Shown here: in pieces, positions 43,645 through 52,231 of the stretch | Layout: the number at the start of each line of letters is the position of its first letter | Position numbering within the stretch: the first letter of the stretch is position 1 | Origin: Actinomycetes bacterium | GTDB lineage: Bacteria > Actinomycetota > Actinomycetes > Propionibacteriales > Propionibacteriaceae | NCBI GenBank assembly: GCA_023393755.1 | Contig: JAEXCA010000108.1 | Location: 13,260-77,259, forward strand | DNA: 64,000 bases | Direction: 5' to 3' | The notes under the pieces: generated by a model | Seen by the model: only the letters and a program-made list of their open reading frames with translations | Databases searched by the model: none | Told to the model about the DNA's origin: nothing | Translations under genes and position numbers: made by a program

Positions 43645-44532
43645 TCAGAACAAGGCGCTCATCAGGTCGCGGCGGGCCTTCAGCACGGCCGGATCGGAGC
43701 TACCGACGGTCTCGAAGAGCTCCAGCAGCCGCAGCCGGACTGTGTCGCGGTCAGCGCGCGTGGTGTTGCGGATGAGTTCCAGCAGTCGGTTGAAAGCCTG
43801 CTGGGTGGCACCGCCCATCAGCTCGGTGTCGGCGGCGGCCAACTGGGCCTCTACATCCGTAGGGCGGGCGGCGGCCTCGGCCAGCGCGGTGGCCGGGTCG
43901 AGGGCGCTCGCCCGCTGCAGCAGAGACGCCTGGGCGCGGCCAGCCTTCGCCTCGGGATCGTTGGGTGTCTGGGCGAGCACCTTGTCGAACTCGGCCACCG
44001 CCTGGGCGAAGTCGCCCGCCGACAGCGCCTCGTCCGCCGCGGCGAACCGGGGATCCGGTCCCGCGTCGGCGTCGATGCTCACCGGCTCTGCGATGCCCAC
44101 CACCCCGGCACTGGCAGCAGCCTGCAGCAGCTGGTTCACGATGGCCTCGACCTCGGCCCTGGGACGGGTGCCCTGGAACAGCGGGGCTAGTTGACCGCCC
44201 ACCACCCCGATCACCGTCGGGACTGCCTGGACGCCGAAGGCGGCGGCGATCTGCGGCACCACGTCCACGTTCACGCGCGCCAGCAGGTACCGTCCGCCAG
44301 CCGCGTTGGCCAGCGTAATCAGATCGTCGGAGAGCGCTTGGGCGTTGGCCCGGGGCGAGTAGAGCTCCACCACCACGGGATGCTTGGCCGAGAGCTGGAT
44401 CGTCGCCTCGAGGGTCGTCTCGTCCACGTCCAGCACATAGCTGGCCCCGGGCGGGGGCGGCGGCGCCTTCGCGGCGGCGGCGATCCCGGAGAGATCCATG
44501 GCGCGGGCAGGGTTGAAAGCGGCAGGTGTCAC
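43645..44532 (-). CDS. ybbN: YbbN-like co-chaperone (thioredoxin fold plus TPR)
   Basis: A 295-aa cytoplasmic protein with an N-terminal thioredoxin-like domain and a C-terminal TPR-like region (FAAADEALSAGDFAQAVAEF; ALAEAAARPTDVEAQLAAAD). The active-site CxxC is replaced (VVVELYSPRANAQALSDDL), so it cannot be a thiol oxidoreductase, as in other YbbN/CnoX-type chaperedoxins of actinobacteria. The start GTG 44532 (VTPAAFNPARAMDLSGI) fits the family's pattern; ATG 44499 is possible. Divergent from pgm across 61 bp. Its 3' tail is duplicated at 42223-42384. Confidence 0.85.
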   Translation of the reverse strand: MTPAAFNPARAMDLSGIAAAAKAPPPPPGASYVLDVDETTLEATIQLSAKHPVVVELYSPRANAQALSDDLITLANAAGGRYLLARVNVDVVPQIAAAFGVQAVPTVIGVVGGQLAPLFQGTRPRAEVEAIVNQLLQAAASAGVVGIAEPVSIDADAGPDPRFAAADEALSAGDFAQAVAEFDKVLAQTPNDPEAKAGRAQASLLQRASALDPATALAEAAARPTDVEAQLAAADTELMGGATQQAFNRLLELIRNTTRADRDTVRLRLLELFETVGSSDPAVLKARRDLMSALF

Positions 44533-44593
44533 AGCGAGCCATTCTGCCAGCAGCCCTCGCGCAGACAAACCGGAGCAGGGCAAGATGGCTCCC

Positions 44594-46222
44594 ATGGCTC
44601 ACGAACGCGCCGGGCAGGTCGCACTGCCCGAGGACCTGATCGATGTCGATGCCGTGATCGCGGCGTACTACGACCTCACCCCCGATCCGGACAATCCCGA
44701 CCAGCAGGTGGTGTTCGGCACCTCCGGCCATCGTGGTTCCAGCCTGGACACCGCCTTCAACGACGCCCACATCGCCGCCACCACCCAGGCGATCGTCGAG
44801 TACCGCGCCGCCCAGGGGGTGGACGGCCCGCTGTTCATCGGCAAGGACACCCACGGCCTCTCCGGCCCGGCCTGGCGCACCGCCATCGAGGTGCTGCACG
44901 CCCACGGCGTGGACGTCCGCGCGGAGCGGGACGAGGACTTCACCCCCACGCCGTCGGTCTCCCGGGCGATCATCGTCCACAACCGCGACCACTCCGGTCC
45001 GCGGGCGGACGGCATCGTGGTCACCCCCTCGCACAACCCGCCCCGCGACGGCGGCTTCAAGTACAACCCGCCGCACGGCGGCCCGGCCGACACCGACGCC
45101 ACCGGCTGGATCGCCGGCCGCGCCAACGAACTGCTCCGCAACCCGAGCGCGATCAAGCGCACGCCCTACGAGCGCGCTTCTGGCGATGTGACCCGGGTCG
45201 ACTACCTCGGCGCCTACTGCGAGGACCTGCGCAATGCCCTGAACCTGGACGCGATCGCCTCCGCCGGCGTCCACATCGGCGCCGACCCGCTGGGCGGGGC
45301 GTCCGTCCAGTACTGGCAGTACATCGCCGACCGGCTCGGCATCGACCTCACCGTGATCAACCCGCTGGTCGATCCGGCCTGGCCGTTCATGACCCTGGAC
45401 TGGGACGGCAAGATCCGGATGGACTGCTCCAGCCCGTACGCCATGGCCAGCCTGATCGCCAACCGGGAGAAGTACGACATCTCCACCGGCAACGACGCCG
45501 ACTCCGACCGGCACGGCATCGTCACCCCGGACGCCGGGCTGATGAACCCCAACGCCTACCTGGCGGTGGCCATCCAGTACCTGTTCAGCCACCGGCCGAA
45601 CTGGCGCGCCGATGCCGGGGTGGGCAAGACCCTGGTCTCGTCCTCGCTGATCGACAAGGTGGCCGCCGATCTCGGCCGCCGCTTGGTCGAGGTGCCGGTC
45701 GGCTTCAAGTGGTTCGTCCCAGGCCTGATGAGCGGTGACCTGGGTTTCGGGGGCGAGGAGTCCGCCGGGGCGTCCTTCCTGGCGCTGGACGGTTCCACCT
45801 GGACCACCGACAAGGACGGCATCCTGCTGGCCCTGCTGGCCTCGGAGATCAAGGCGGTCACCGGCAAGTCTCCGTCCGAGCTGTACGCCGAACTGGAGGC
45901 CAGGCACGGCGCGTCCGCGTACGCTCGGGTGGACGCCCCGGCGAACCGGGAGCAGAAGGCCAAGCTGGCCAAGCTCTCCCCCAGCGACGTCACCGCCACC
46001 GAGCTGGCCGGCGAGCCGATCGTGGCCACCCTGACCAACGCCCTGGGCAATGGGGCCGCGATCGGTGGGCTCAAGGTCGCCACCGCGTCGGCCTGGTTCG
46101 CCGCCCGTCCGTCCGGCACCGAGGACGTGTACAAGATCTACGCCGAGTCGCTGAAGGGTCCCGACCACCTCAAGCAGGTGCAGGCCGAGGCCAAGCAGGT
46201 GGTCGACGCCGTCCTCGGCTGA
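44594..46222 (+). CDS. pgm: Phosphoglucomutase (alpha-D-glucose phosphate-specific)
   Basis: Interconverts glucose-1-phosphate and glucose-6-phosphate, linking glycogen with glycolysis. The 542-aa protein has the phosphoserine loop VTPSHNPPRDGGFKYN, the metal loop GNDADSDRHG, the sugar-binding GEESAGASFL and the phosphate loop ARPSGTEDVYKIY. Length and motifs match the bacterial Pgm rather than ManB/GlmM. ATG 44594 lies 7 bp after CAAGAT, so probably leaderless. Its place next to glgX-glgE-mak-glgB fits its role. Confidence 0.96.
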   Translation: MAHERAGQVALPEDLIDVDAVIAAYYDLTPDPDNPDQQVVFGTSGHRGSSLDTAFNDAHIAATTQAIVEYRAAQGVDGPLFIGKDTHGLSGPAWRTAIEVLHAHGVDVRAERDEDFTPTPSVSRAIIVHNRDHSGPRADGIVVTPSHNPPRDGGFKYNPPHGGPADTDATGWIAGRANELLRNPSAIKRTPYERASGDVTRVDYLGAYCEDLRNALNLDAIASAGVHIGADPLGGASVQYWQYIADRLGIDLTVINPLVDPAWPFMTLDWDGKIRMDCSSPYAMASLIANREKYDISTGNDADSDRHGIVTPDAGLMNPNAYLAVAIQYLFSHRPNWRADAGVGKTLVSSSLIDKVAADLGRRLVEVPVGFKWFVPGLMSGDLGFGGEESAGASFLALDGSTWTTDKDGILLALLASEIKAVTGKSPSELYAELEARHGASAYARVDAPANREQKAKLAKLSPSDVTATELAGEPIVATLTNALGNGAAIGGLKVATASAWFAARPSGTEDVYKIYAESLKGPDHLKQVQAEAKQVVDAVLG

Positions 46223-46281
46223 GGCACTGGGTCTTTGTCGTTCCGGCTTCGGAGAACGGCCGGATGTGGAATGGTTGAACC

Positions 46282-46725
46282 ATGAGTAATGACGATCTCT
46301 TCATCTGCATCGACCACGTCGGCTACGCCGTCCACAACCTCGACGACGCGATCCAATTCCACACCGAGGTGCTGGGCTGGCGGGTGCTGCACCGCGAGAC
46401 CAACGAGGAGCAGGGCGTCGAGGAGGCGATGATCGGCACCGGTCAGCAGCTGCCCGAGAACGCCCAGGTCCAGCTGCTCGCGCCGCTGAACGAGAACAGC
46501 ACGATCGCCAAGTGGATCGAGCGCAACGGTGGCAAGGGCGGCATCCAGCAGGTGGCCTACCGGGTCGCCGACCTCGACAAGGTGTGCGCCACCCTGCGCG
46601 AGCGGGGCGTGCGGCTGCTCTACGACGCGCCGAAGATCGGCACCGGCGGCTCGCGGATCAACTTCGCCCACCCGAAGGACGTCGGCGGCATCCTGCTGGA
46701 GCTGGTCGAGCCCGCCGCCCACTGA
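46282..46725 (+). CDS. mce: Methylmalonyl-CoA epimerase
   Basis: Interconverts (R)- and (S)-methylmalonyl-CoA in the propionate/succinate (Wood-Werkman) pathway, typical of propionic acid bacteria. The 147-aa vicinal-oxygen-chelate protein starts MSNDDLFICIDHVGYAVHNL, strikingly like the Propionibacterium enzyme, with metal ligands expected at His12, in AQVQLLAPLNENS, and Glu in GGILLELVEP. The LYDAPKIGTGGSRINFAHPK block is also characteristic. This gene gives the strongest lineage signal in the window. It is followed by a DivIVA-like gene after 102 bp. Confidence 0.96.
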   Translation: MSNDDLFICIDHVGYAVHNLDDAIQFHTEVLGWRVLHRETNEEQGVEEAMIGTGQQLPENAQVQLLAPLNENSTIAKWIERNGGKGGIQQVAYRVADLDKVCATLRERGVRLLYDAPKIGTGGSRINFAHPKDVGGILLELVEPAAH

Positions 46726-46827
46726 GGCGGTCGCCGGTTCGGTCGGGGCGGACGGTAGCATCGGGATCAGCAGTTCCCGTCCCCGACGTGACTGTCCGCC
46801 CCCAACCGGCAAGGAAGGACCGAATCC

Positions 46828-48024
46828 GTGTCATCCCTCGATGAGCAGGGTCTCGACCTCTTCGATGAGACCGCGACAGCAGCCGGGAACTTCCCCCACG
46901 CGCTGCGCGGCTACGAGCGCAGTGCGGTGGACGCCTACATCCGGGAGCTGGAGGCGAAGCTCTCCCGCACCATGGCCGAGCTCCGCGAGACCCGGCACCA
47001 ACTGGAGCTGATCGCCGCCACCACGGACACCACCGACTTCGCCAGGCTGGGCGGCCATACCCGCGGCCTGCTGACCGCGGCCGAGGCCCAGGCCGCCGAG
47101 ATCATCGCGGTCGCGCAGACCGAGGCGGCGCGGATCCGGTCCGAGGCCGGCACCGACAGCAGCCGGCTCAGCACCGAGATCCAGCGGCTGCTGGACGAGA
47201 GCCGCACCGCCACCGCCGCCGAGCTGGATCAGCTCAGGACCCTGCTGGGCGAGCAGACGGCCGCCGAACTCGAAGCGGCACGCGCCGACGCCGCCGCGCT
47301 GGTGGAGGCCACCGAACGGCAGCGGGAATGGTTGAGCCGGGAGGCCGAGACCCAGGCCCGCGCGATCGTGGACGCCGCGGCCGCCGAGGCCGAGCAGCGC
47401 CGGGCGGAGACCGAGCGGCTGGCCGCCGAGCAGGCCACCGAACTGGCCCGCGCCAAGGAGGCAGCCCTGGCCGAGATCGCCGCCGGACGCCTCGCTGCCG
47501 CCGACCAGATCGCCGAGCTGCTGGACGCCAGCAAGCAGGAGGCCGCCGACCAGCGGGCCAGGCTCGAGGGCGACCTGCTGACCGCCGACCAACGCCGGGA
47601 AGCGGCCCGCGCCGAAGCCGCCGGGATCACCAGGGGCGCCGCCGAGCAGGCCCAGGTCACCCTGGAGAACGCCCGGCACGAGGCCGCCCGGATCCTCAGC
47701 GAGGCCAACGCCACCGCCGCCGAACGTGCCGAGGAACTGCGCCGGGAGGTGGCGACGCTGGATCTGCGCAAGCAGGCGATCGTCGATCAGCTCGCGCAAC
47801 TCTCCACCCTGGCGGTCGACACCATCGACCAGAACTCCGTCGCTGCGCCCGCCGATCCGGTGCAGTCCGACACGCCTGCCGCCCCCGCCGAACCGGAGGA
47901 GCCGGTCGAAGCGGACGGGTCGCCGGACGCGGACGGCGCGGACGTGGCCGACGACCCGGACGCCGGAGCCGACCCGGCGTACCAGCCCGACGACGAAGCC
48001 GCCGAGGTCGCCGACCGCCCATGA
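46828..48024 (+). CDS. DivIVA/Wag31-like coiled-coil protein
   Basis: A 398-aa cytoskeletal-type protein. The N-terminus contains a DivIVA lipid-binding signature (LRGYERSAVDAYIRELEAKL), followed by about 280 residues of long Ala/Glu/Arg-rich coiled coil, and an acidic Pro-rich tail (PAEPEEPVEADGSPDADGAD). Such proteins mark curved membrane and steer polar growth or division. GTG 46828 follows GGAAGGA by about 9 bp. Its stop overlaps the start of the next gene (ATGA), so it is translationally coupled with the AI-2E-family permease, an arrangement common in actinobacteria. Confidence 0.8.
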   Translation: MSSLDEQGLDLFDETATAAGNFPHALRGYERSAVDAYIRELEAKLSRTMAELRETRHQLELIAATTDTTDFARLGGHTRGLLTAAEAQAAEIIAVAQTEAARIRSEAGTDSSRLSTEIQRLLDESRTATAAELDQLRTLLGEQTAAELEAARADAAALVEATERQREWLSREAETQARAIVDAAAAEAEQRRAETERLAAEQATELARAKEAALAEIAAGRLAAADQIAELLDASKQEAADQRARLEGDLLTADQRREAARAEAAGITRGAAEQAQVTLENARHEAARILSEANATAAERAEELRREVATLDLRKQAIVDQLAQLSTLAVDTIDQNSVAAPADPVQSDTPAAPAEPEEPVEADGSPDADGADVADDPDAGADPAYQPDDEAAEVADRP

Positions 48025-49259
48025 CCTCCGAACCCGGCGGCGCCGAGCGTCCGGTCAGCCCGCCACCGCAGCCGACCCCACCGCGTCCGGCCGGGACGCC
48101 CGCTCCGGCCTCCGCCCGGACGCCCAACGCTCCCGCCACCCGCAACTGGCTGCTCCGCTGGCGCCGGACCACCCAGCCCACCCCGCCGGACTACTTCGAG
48201 GGCGCCGAGGGCCGCACCGAGCGGATCTCGCTGCTCCACCGCAACCCGTTCTACATCGGCTTCTTCATCGCGGCCGGCGGGATCACCGCCTACGCCCTGC
48301 TGACCTCGCTGGCGCAGCTGCGGGACATCCTGGTGCTGGTCGTGCTCAGCTTCACCCTCGCGCTGGGGCTCAACCCGGTGGTGGAGTGGTTCCACAGCCG
48401 CGGCATCCGGCGCGGGCTGGCGGTGTTCATGGTCGCCCTCACCCTGCTGGCCTTCCTCGCCCTGGCCGGCTGGGCGATCGTCCCGGTGATCAGCGAACAG
48501 GTGCAACTCCTCTACAAGAACGCACCGGGCTATCTGAACAACCTGCGCGAGAACCCGCAGATCGCGGAGTTCGACCGGCAGTTCGAGGTGATCGAACAGA
48601 TCCAGGAGATCCTCAAGTCGCCGCAACTGATCGGCGGCGTCTTCGGCGGCCTCTGGGAAACCGGTCAGGCGGTGGCGAATGTGATCTTCTCCGTCACCAT
48701 CTCGGTGGTGCTGACGCTCTACTTCCTCACCTCGCTGCCCACCATCAAGGAGGTCATCTACCACCTCGCCCCGGCCTCCCGCCGGGCTCGCACCCGCTAT
48801 CTGGCCACCGAAGCCTTCAAGCGGGTGGGTGGCTTCGTCTCGGGCATGTTCCTGGTCGCCATGTTCTGGACCGCGATGTCGTTCATCCTGTTGAACCTGA
48901 TCGGCCTGTCCCAGTTCGCGGTGGCGCTGGCCGTCGTGGTCGGCCTGCTGGCCTTCATCCCGCTGGTGGGAACCAGCATCGCCATCATCATCGTCGCGAT
49001 CGTGGCCTTCTCCTTCGGCCAGACCACCGGGATCATCGTCGTCGTGGCCATGCTGGCCTACCAACAGTTCGACGCCTACTTCATCCAGCCCCGGATCTTC
49101 GCCCGCTCGGTGCAGGTGCCGGGTGTGCTGGTGATCCTGGCCGCGGTCTCCGGTGGCCTGCTGCTGGGCCTGGTGGGCGCCATCCTGGCGATCCCGACCA
49201 TGGCCGCGCTGCTGCTGCTGTACCGGGAAGTGCTGATCCCCCACCTCGACCGGAACTAG
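48021..49259 (+). CDS. AI-2E family (TqsA-like) membrane permease
   Basis: A 412-aa membrane protein. A disordered N-terminus rich in Pro and Ala (PPPQPTPPRPAGTPAPASAR) precedes seven or eight helices with the family core FYIGFFIAAGGITAYALLTS, LVVLSFTLALGLNPVVEWF, and the C-terminal AFIPLVGTSIAIIIVAIVAF, QQFDAYFIQPRIFARSVQ and GLLLGLVGAILAIPTMAALL. Members include putative autoinducer-2 exporters and ion transporters; the substrate cannot be told. ATG 48021 overlaps the DivIVA-like stop by 4 bp. It ends before a repeat element shared with convergent nucS. Confidence 0.88.
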   Translation: MTSEPGGAERPVSPPPQPTPPRPAGTPAPASARTPNAPATRNWLLRWRRTTQPTPPDYFEGAEGRTERISLLHRNPFYIGFFIAAGGITAYALLTSLAQLRDILVLVVLSFTLALGLNPVVEWFHSRGIRRGLAVFMVALTLLAFLALAGWAIVPVISEQVQLLYKNAPGYLNNLRENPQIAEFDRQFEVIEQIQEILKSPQLIGGVFGGLWETGQAVANVIFSVTISVVLTLYFLTSLPTIKEVIYHLAPASRRARTRYLATEAFKRVGGFVSGMFLVAMFWTAMSFILLNLIGLSQFAVALAVVVGLLAFIPLVGTSIAIIIVAIVAFSFGQTTGIIVVVAMLAYQQFDAYFIQPRIFARSVQVPGVLVILAAVSGGLLLGLVGAILAIPTMAALLLLYREVLIPHLDRN

Positions 49260-49283
49260 CGAACGCCCGCCGGTGTCCCCGCT

Positions 49284-49365
49284 GGCTGAGGTCGGCCCGC
49301 GGGACCGAGCCTCGAAGCCCCCGGCGACCCTTCGAGACTCGCGCTTCGCGCGACCTCAGGGATCG
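49284..49365. repeat. Dispersed element, nucS copy
   Basis: An 82-bp copy of the core at 3780-3860, with about six differences, running from ggctgaggtcggcccgc to cgcgacctcagggatcg. It lies between convergent genes, ending 2 bp before the nucS stop. The long 16-bp outer arms of the serA copy are absent. A bidirectional terminator function is plausible. Confidence 0.75.
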
Positions 49366-49367
49366 GA

Positions 49368-50078
49368 TCAGAACAGCCGGTCGTCGGCGTTGTCGAGCCC
49401 GCGCAACGCGTCGTAGTCCACCAGGACGCAGCCGATCCCGCGGGTCTCGGCGATCACCTTGGCCTGCGGTTTGATCAGCTGGGCGGCGAACACCCCGCGC
49501 ACCGGACGCAGCAGCGGGTCGGCGTTCATCAGCTCCAGGTAGCGGGAGAGCTGCTCCACGCCGTCGATCTCGCCCCGGCGCTTCACCTCGACGGCCACGT
49601 AGGCCCCGGCCTGGTCGCGGAACAGCAGGTCCACCGGCCCGATCGGGGTCTGGTACTCCCGCTGCACCAGCAGCCAGCCCTCGCCGAAGGTGGCGGGGTT
49701 CTCGGCCAGTAGCGCCTGCAGATGGGCCTCCACCCCGTCCTTCACCAGGCCGGGGTCGACGCCGAGTTCGTGGTTGCTGTCATGGAGCACCTCGGCGATC
49801 GCGATCTGCAGGGTGTCCCCGCTGGTGTTGCGCACCTCCCAGACCTGGGTCAACCCGCTCTCCTGATCGGCGGTGACGGCCTCCAGGTCCTCCGGCGGGT
49901 CGCTCACGGTGATCGTGCAGGGGGCGCTCATCCAGTTCAGCGGCTTGTAGGCACGATCGTCGGCGTGGATCGACACCGATCCGTCCGCCTTCACCATGAT
50001 CAGCCGAGGGGCCATCGGCAGATGGGCACTCAGCTTTCCGGCATAGTCGACCTGACAGCGGGCAATCAGCAAACGCAC
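49368..50078 (-). CDS. nucS: Mismatch-specific endonuclease NucS/EndoMS
   Basis: Cuts both strands at mismatched bases, the actinobacterial substitute for MutS/MutL repair, probably with the sliding clamp. The 236-aa protein has [20 protein letters not shown] at the N-terminus and the nuclease motif [20 protein letters not shown] with catalytic Asp, Glu and Lys, then GIDQ-like [10 protein letters not shown]. The C-terminus ends DNADDRLF, close to a clamp-binding tail. GTG 50078 lies 7 bp after TAACTT, so leaderless. Confidence 0.95.
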   Translation of the reverse strand: MRLLIARCQVDYAGKLSAHLPMAPRLIMVKADGSVSIHADDRAYKPLNWMSAPCTITVSDPPEDLEAVTADQESGLTQVWEVRNTSGDTLQIAIAEVLHDSNHELGVDPGLVKDGVEAHLQALLAENPATFGEGWLLVQREYQTPIGPVDLLFRDQAGAYVAVEVKRRGEIDGVEQLSRYLELMNADPLLRPVRGVFAAQLIKPQAKVIAETRGIGCVLVDYDALRGLDNADDRLF

Positions 50079-50085
50079 GCCGGAC

Positions 50086-50112
50086 AAGTTACCCGATCCG
50101 GAGCCGTAACCT
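50086..50112. promoter_or_regulatory. Divergent leaderless promoters of nucS and the zinc-finger-like gene
   Basis: TAACTT (reverse strand, 50086-50091) and TAACCT (forward, 50107-50112) lie only 15 bp apart, each 7 bp from its start codon. Polymerases using the two promoters would compete for the same 40 bp. Confidence 0.55.
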
Positions 50113-50119
50113 TGACCCC

Positions 50120-50395
50120 ATGCCCAAGCGTCCCTCCAAACACCTGCGTCCGGCCCGCCCGCTGAGCCAGGGCGGCTTCGCCCAGCTCGTCGCGAAGTCC
50201 GACGGCACCTGGATGGTGCAGACCATGCCGGCCGGCAGCGCCGGCAAGACCTACCTGTGCCCCGGCTGCGACCGGCAGATCGCGCTCGGCGCCGCCCAGG
50301 TCGTGGTGTGGCCGCGCGATCCGAGCATCGGCTCGCCCTCGGCGGTCGAGGAACGACGGCACTGGCACACCTCCTGCTGGCAGCGGAGGCGCTGA
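50120..50395 (+). CDS. Small conserved protein with zinc-finger-like motif
   Basis: A 91-aa basic protein, [15 protein letters not shown] at the N-terminus, with CPGC in [14 protein letters not shown] and a distant HWHTSC at the C-terminus; two Cys plus His/Cys could bind one zinc. No named family, but proteins like this often neighbour nucS in actinobacteria. ATG 50120 follows TAACCT by 7 bp. The stop overlaps the next gene's start (TGATG). DNA or RNA binding is a guess from the charge and the Cys pattern. Confidence 0.7.
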   Translation: MPKRPSKHLRPARPLSQGGFAQLVAKSDGTWMVQTMPAGSAGKTYLCPGCDRQIALGAAQVVVWPRDPSIGSPSAVEERRHWHTSCWQRRR

Positions 50396-51186
50396 TGCGC
50401 GGCCTGCACACCCAGCTGGTGGGCGACGGACGGCCCCGGTTCGCCTTCCTGCACGGACTGTTCGGACGCGGCCGCAACTGGTCGGGCATCGCCGCCTCCC
50501 TGGCCGAGCGTGGTCACGCCAGCGTGCTGTTCGACCTGCCGAACCACGGCGCCAGCGGCTGGACGGACGAGTTCAGCTACCAGCAGATGGCCGAGGCGGT
50601 GGCCGCCGAGCTCGAGCAGCGACTGGGCTCGGCCGCCCGGCTGATCCTGGTCGGCCACTCGATGGGCGGCAAGGTCGCCATGCTGCTGGCCCTGCGCCGC
50701 CCCGAACTCGTGGACGGCCTGGTGGCGATCGACATCGCCCCGGCCCGTTCCGAGGGGGTGGACGGGTTCCCGCGGCTGGTCGCCGCGATGGCGGCCGTCG
50801 AGTTGGATCGGCTGCGCGTCCGGGCCGACGCCGAGGCGGTGCTGGCCGAGCGCATCGCCGAGCCCGGCGTCCGCCAGTTCCTGCTGCAGAACCTCCGTTC
50901 CAGGCCGCGGTGGCACTGGCAGCCCAACCTCGGCCTGCTCAGCGCCAACCTGCCGGCCATCGCCGACTGGCCCGACCCGGGACCGGTCAGCTACCCCGGG
51001 CCGGTGCTGTGGCTGCGGGGTGAGCGCTCCGACTACGTCCGCGACGAGCACCTGCCCGCGATGCGGGAACTCTTCCCAGCGGTGGAGCTGCAGACCGTGC
51101 CCGGAGCCGGGCACTGGGTGCAGGCGGACAACCCGGAAGCCGTGGTGGCCGCCCTGGAGCAGCTGGCCGGCGCCATCGGAGGTTGA
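50395..51186 (+). CDS. Alpha/beta-hydrolase
   Basis: A 263-aa serine hydrolase-like protein. Landmarks: oxyanion region [12 protein letters not shown], nucleophile elbow [12 protein letters not shown] (Ser), late acid near [11 protein letters not shown], and catalytic His in [12 protein letters not shown]. This YbfF-like pattern suggests an esterase or thioesterase; the substrate is unknown. ATG 50395 overlaps the preceding stop as TGATG. Its own stop codon lies inside the repeat element that begins at 51183. Confidence 0.88.
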   Translation: MRGLHTQLVGDGRPRFAFLHGLFGRGRNWSGIAASLAERGHASVLFDLPNHGASGWTDEFSYQQMAEAVAAELEQRLGSAARLILVGHSMGGKVAMLLALRRPELVDGLVAIDIAPARSEGVDGFPRLVAAMAAVELDRLRVRADAEAVLAERIAEPGVRQFLLQNLRSRPRWHWQPNLGLLSANLPAIADWPDPGPVSYPGPVLWLRGERSDYVRDEHLPAMRELFPAVELQTVPGAGHWVQADNPEAVVAALEQLAGAIGG

Positions 51187-51366
51187 GGTCGGCCGGGTCC
51201 CGAAGCCTCCCGACCCTTCGAGACTCGCGCTTCGCGCGACCACAGGGATCGCTCGGCGGATGGTTCGGCGCTTCGCGCGACCTCAGGGATCGCTCGGCGG
51301 ATGGTTCGGCGCTTCGCACGACCTCAGGGATCGCTCGGCGGATGGTTCGGCGCTTCGCACGACCTC
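51183..51366. repeat. Dispersed element grown into a 41-bp tandem array
   Basis: The segment starts like the other copies (ttgaggtcggccgggtc, then cgacccttcgagactcgcgc) and then repeats the right end in tandem: cttcgc recurs at 51230, 51271, 51312 and 51353, an exact 41-bp period. Each unit carries cctcagggatcgctcggcgg and atggttcggcg. The units are nearly identical, so expansion is recent. The first element base overlaps the hydrolase stop. The rest of the 51187-51471 gap holds no gene. Confidence 0.85.
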
Positions 51367-51471
51367 CGTTCCTCGGCCCGCCAGCGCGGCCCTGGTCAGG
51401 ACCTCACTTCCCGCCGCCACGAGCGGCGTGGCGGTCGTCCTCCGGGATCGCTCCGAGGGTTGTCCAGCGGA

Positions 51472-52158
51472 CTAGCCGACGGTGACCTTCTCGATCTCCG
51501 CGGGCAGCAGCGGCTTCCCGCCACCCACCTGGCCGAAGGAGCCGTCGTTCCCGCCGGCGGCGATGTCGGCGGCCAGATCGATCCCGGCCTGATCGATGCT
51601 GCCGAAGACGGTGTACTGCGGCGGCAACGGGGTGTCGGCGAAGACGATGAAGAACTGGGAGCCGCCCGAGTTGGGCTGCCCGGTGTTGGCCATCGCCAGA
51701 GCACCCGCCGGGTAGCCGGTGATGCCCTCGAACTCGTCCGGGATGGTGTAGCCGGGGCCACCCGAACCGCTGGCACTCGGGTCGCCGCACTGCAGCACGA
51801 AGATGCCCTCGTCCACCACCCGGTGGCAGGTGGTGGCGTCGAAGTAGCCCTGCTGTGCCAGCGAGACGAAGGAGTTCACCGTGCAGGGTGCCGCCGAGCG
51901 ATCCAGCGTGATCGCCACCGGCTGGCCGTTCAGCGTCATGGTCGCCTCGGCGGTGCCGGTCGCCGGGACGTCCGCGCCGTTGGGCGGCTGGACCTCGCGG
52001 GCGGCCGGACCACCGGCCGGGTACTCACACGACACCGTGCCGGCGGCCGGTGCCTGGCCGGGGCTGGACGGGGCCGGGGGCTCGGCGGCGACCGGGGAGG
52101 TGCAGCCGGCCAGCAGGACGGCGGGCACGGCAAGAACGACGAGGAGGATTCGATTCAC
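51472..52158 (-). CDS. Cyclophilin-type peptidyl-prolyl isomerase, lipoprotein
   Basis: Speeds proline isomerisation of proteins outside the membrane. The 228-aa protein has a lipobox ending in VLLAGC (Cys19), a Pro/Ala linker, and a cyclophilin domain: NSFVSLAQQGYFDATTCHRV, FVLQCGDP, ALAMANTGQPNSGGSQFFIV and YTVFGSIDQAG. The Trp of cyclosporin-sensitive enzymes is not evident. The start is GTG 52158 after GGTGGAG. It is divergent from the cobalamin adenosyltransferase gene. Confidence 0.93.
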   Translation of the reverse strand: MNRILLVVLAVPAVLLAGCTSPVAAEPPAPSSPGQAPAAGTVSCEYPAGGPAAREVQPPNGADVPATGTAEATMTLNGQPVAITLDRSAAPCTVNSFVSLAQQGYFDATTCHRVVDEGIFVLQCGDPSASGSGGPGYTIPDEFEGITGYPAGALAMANTGQPNSGGSQFFIVFADTPLPPQYTVFGSIDQAGIDLAADIAAGGNDGSFGQVGGGKPLLPAEIEKVTVG

Positions 52159-52231
52159 GACTCCACCCTGCCAGATCACTCAAACCGACGGGCCGTTTGA
52201 CACCCCTGTCCGGCTGGTGTTGATTGCTGAC

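Noticed and set aside
51230..51366. Possible CRISPR array
   Set aside because: The 41-bp units follow one another directly without unique spacers, there are no cas genes, and the unit is part of a dispersed element.
51183..51485. Open frames through the 41-bp array that look like a repeat protein
   Set aside because: 41 is not a multiple of 3, so the frame shifts at each unit; no ribosome site or conserved residues.
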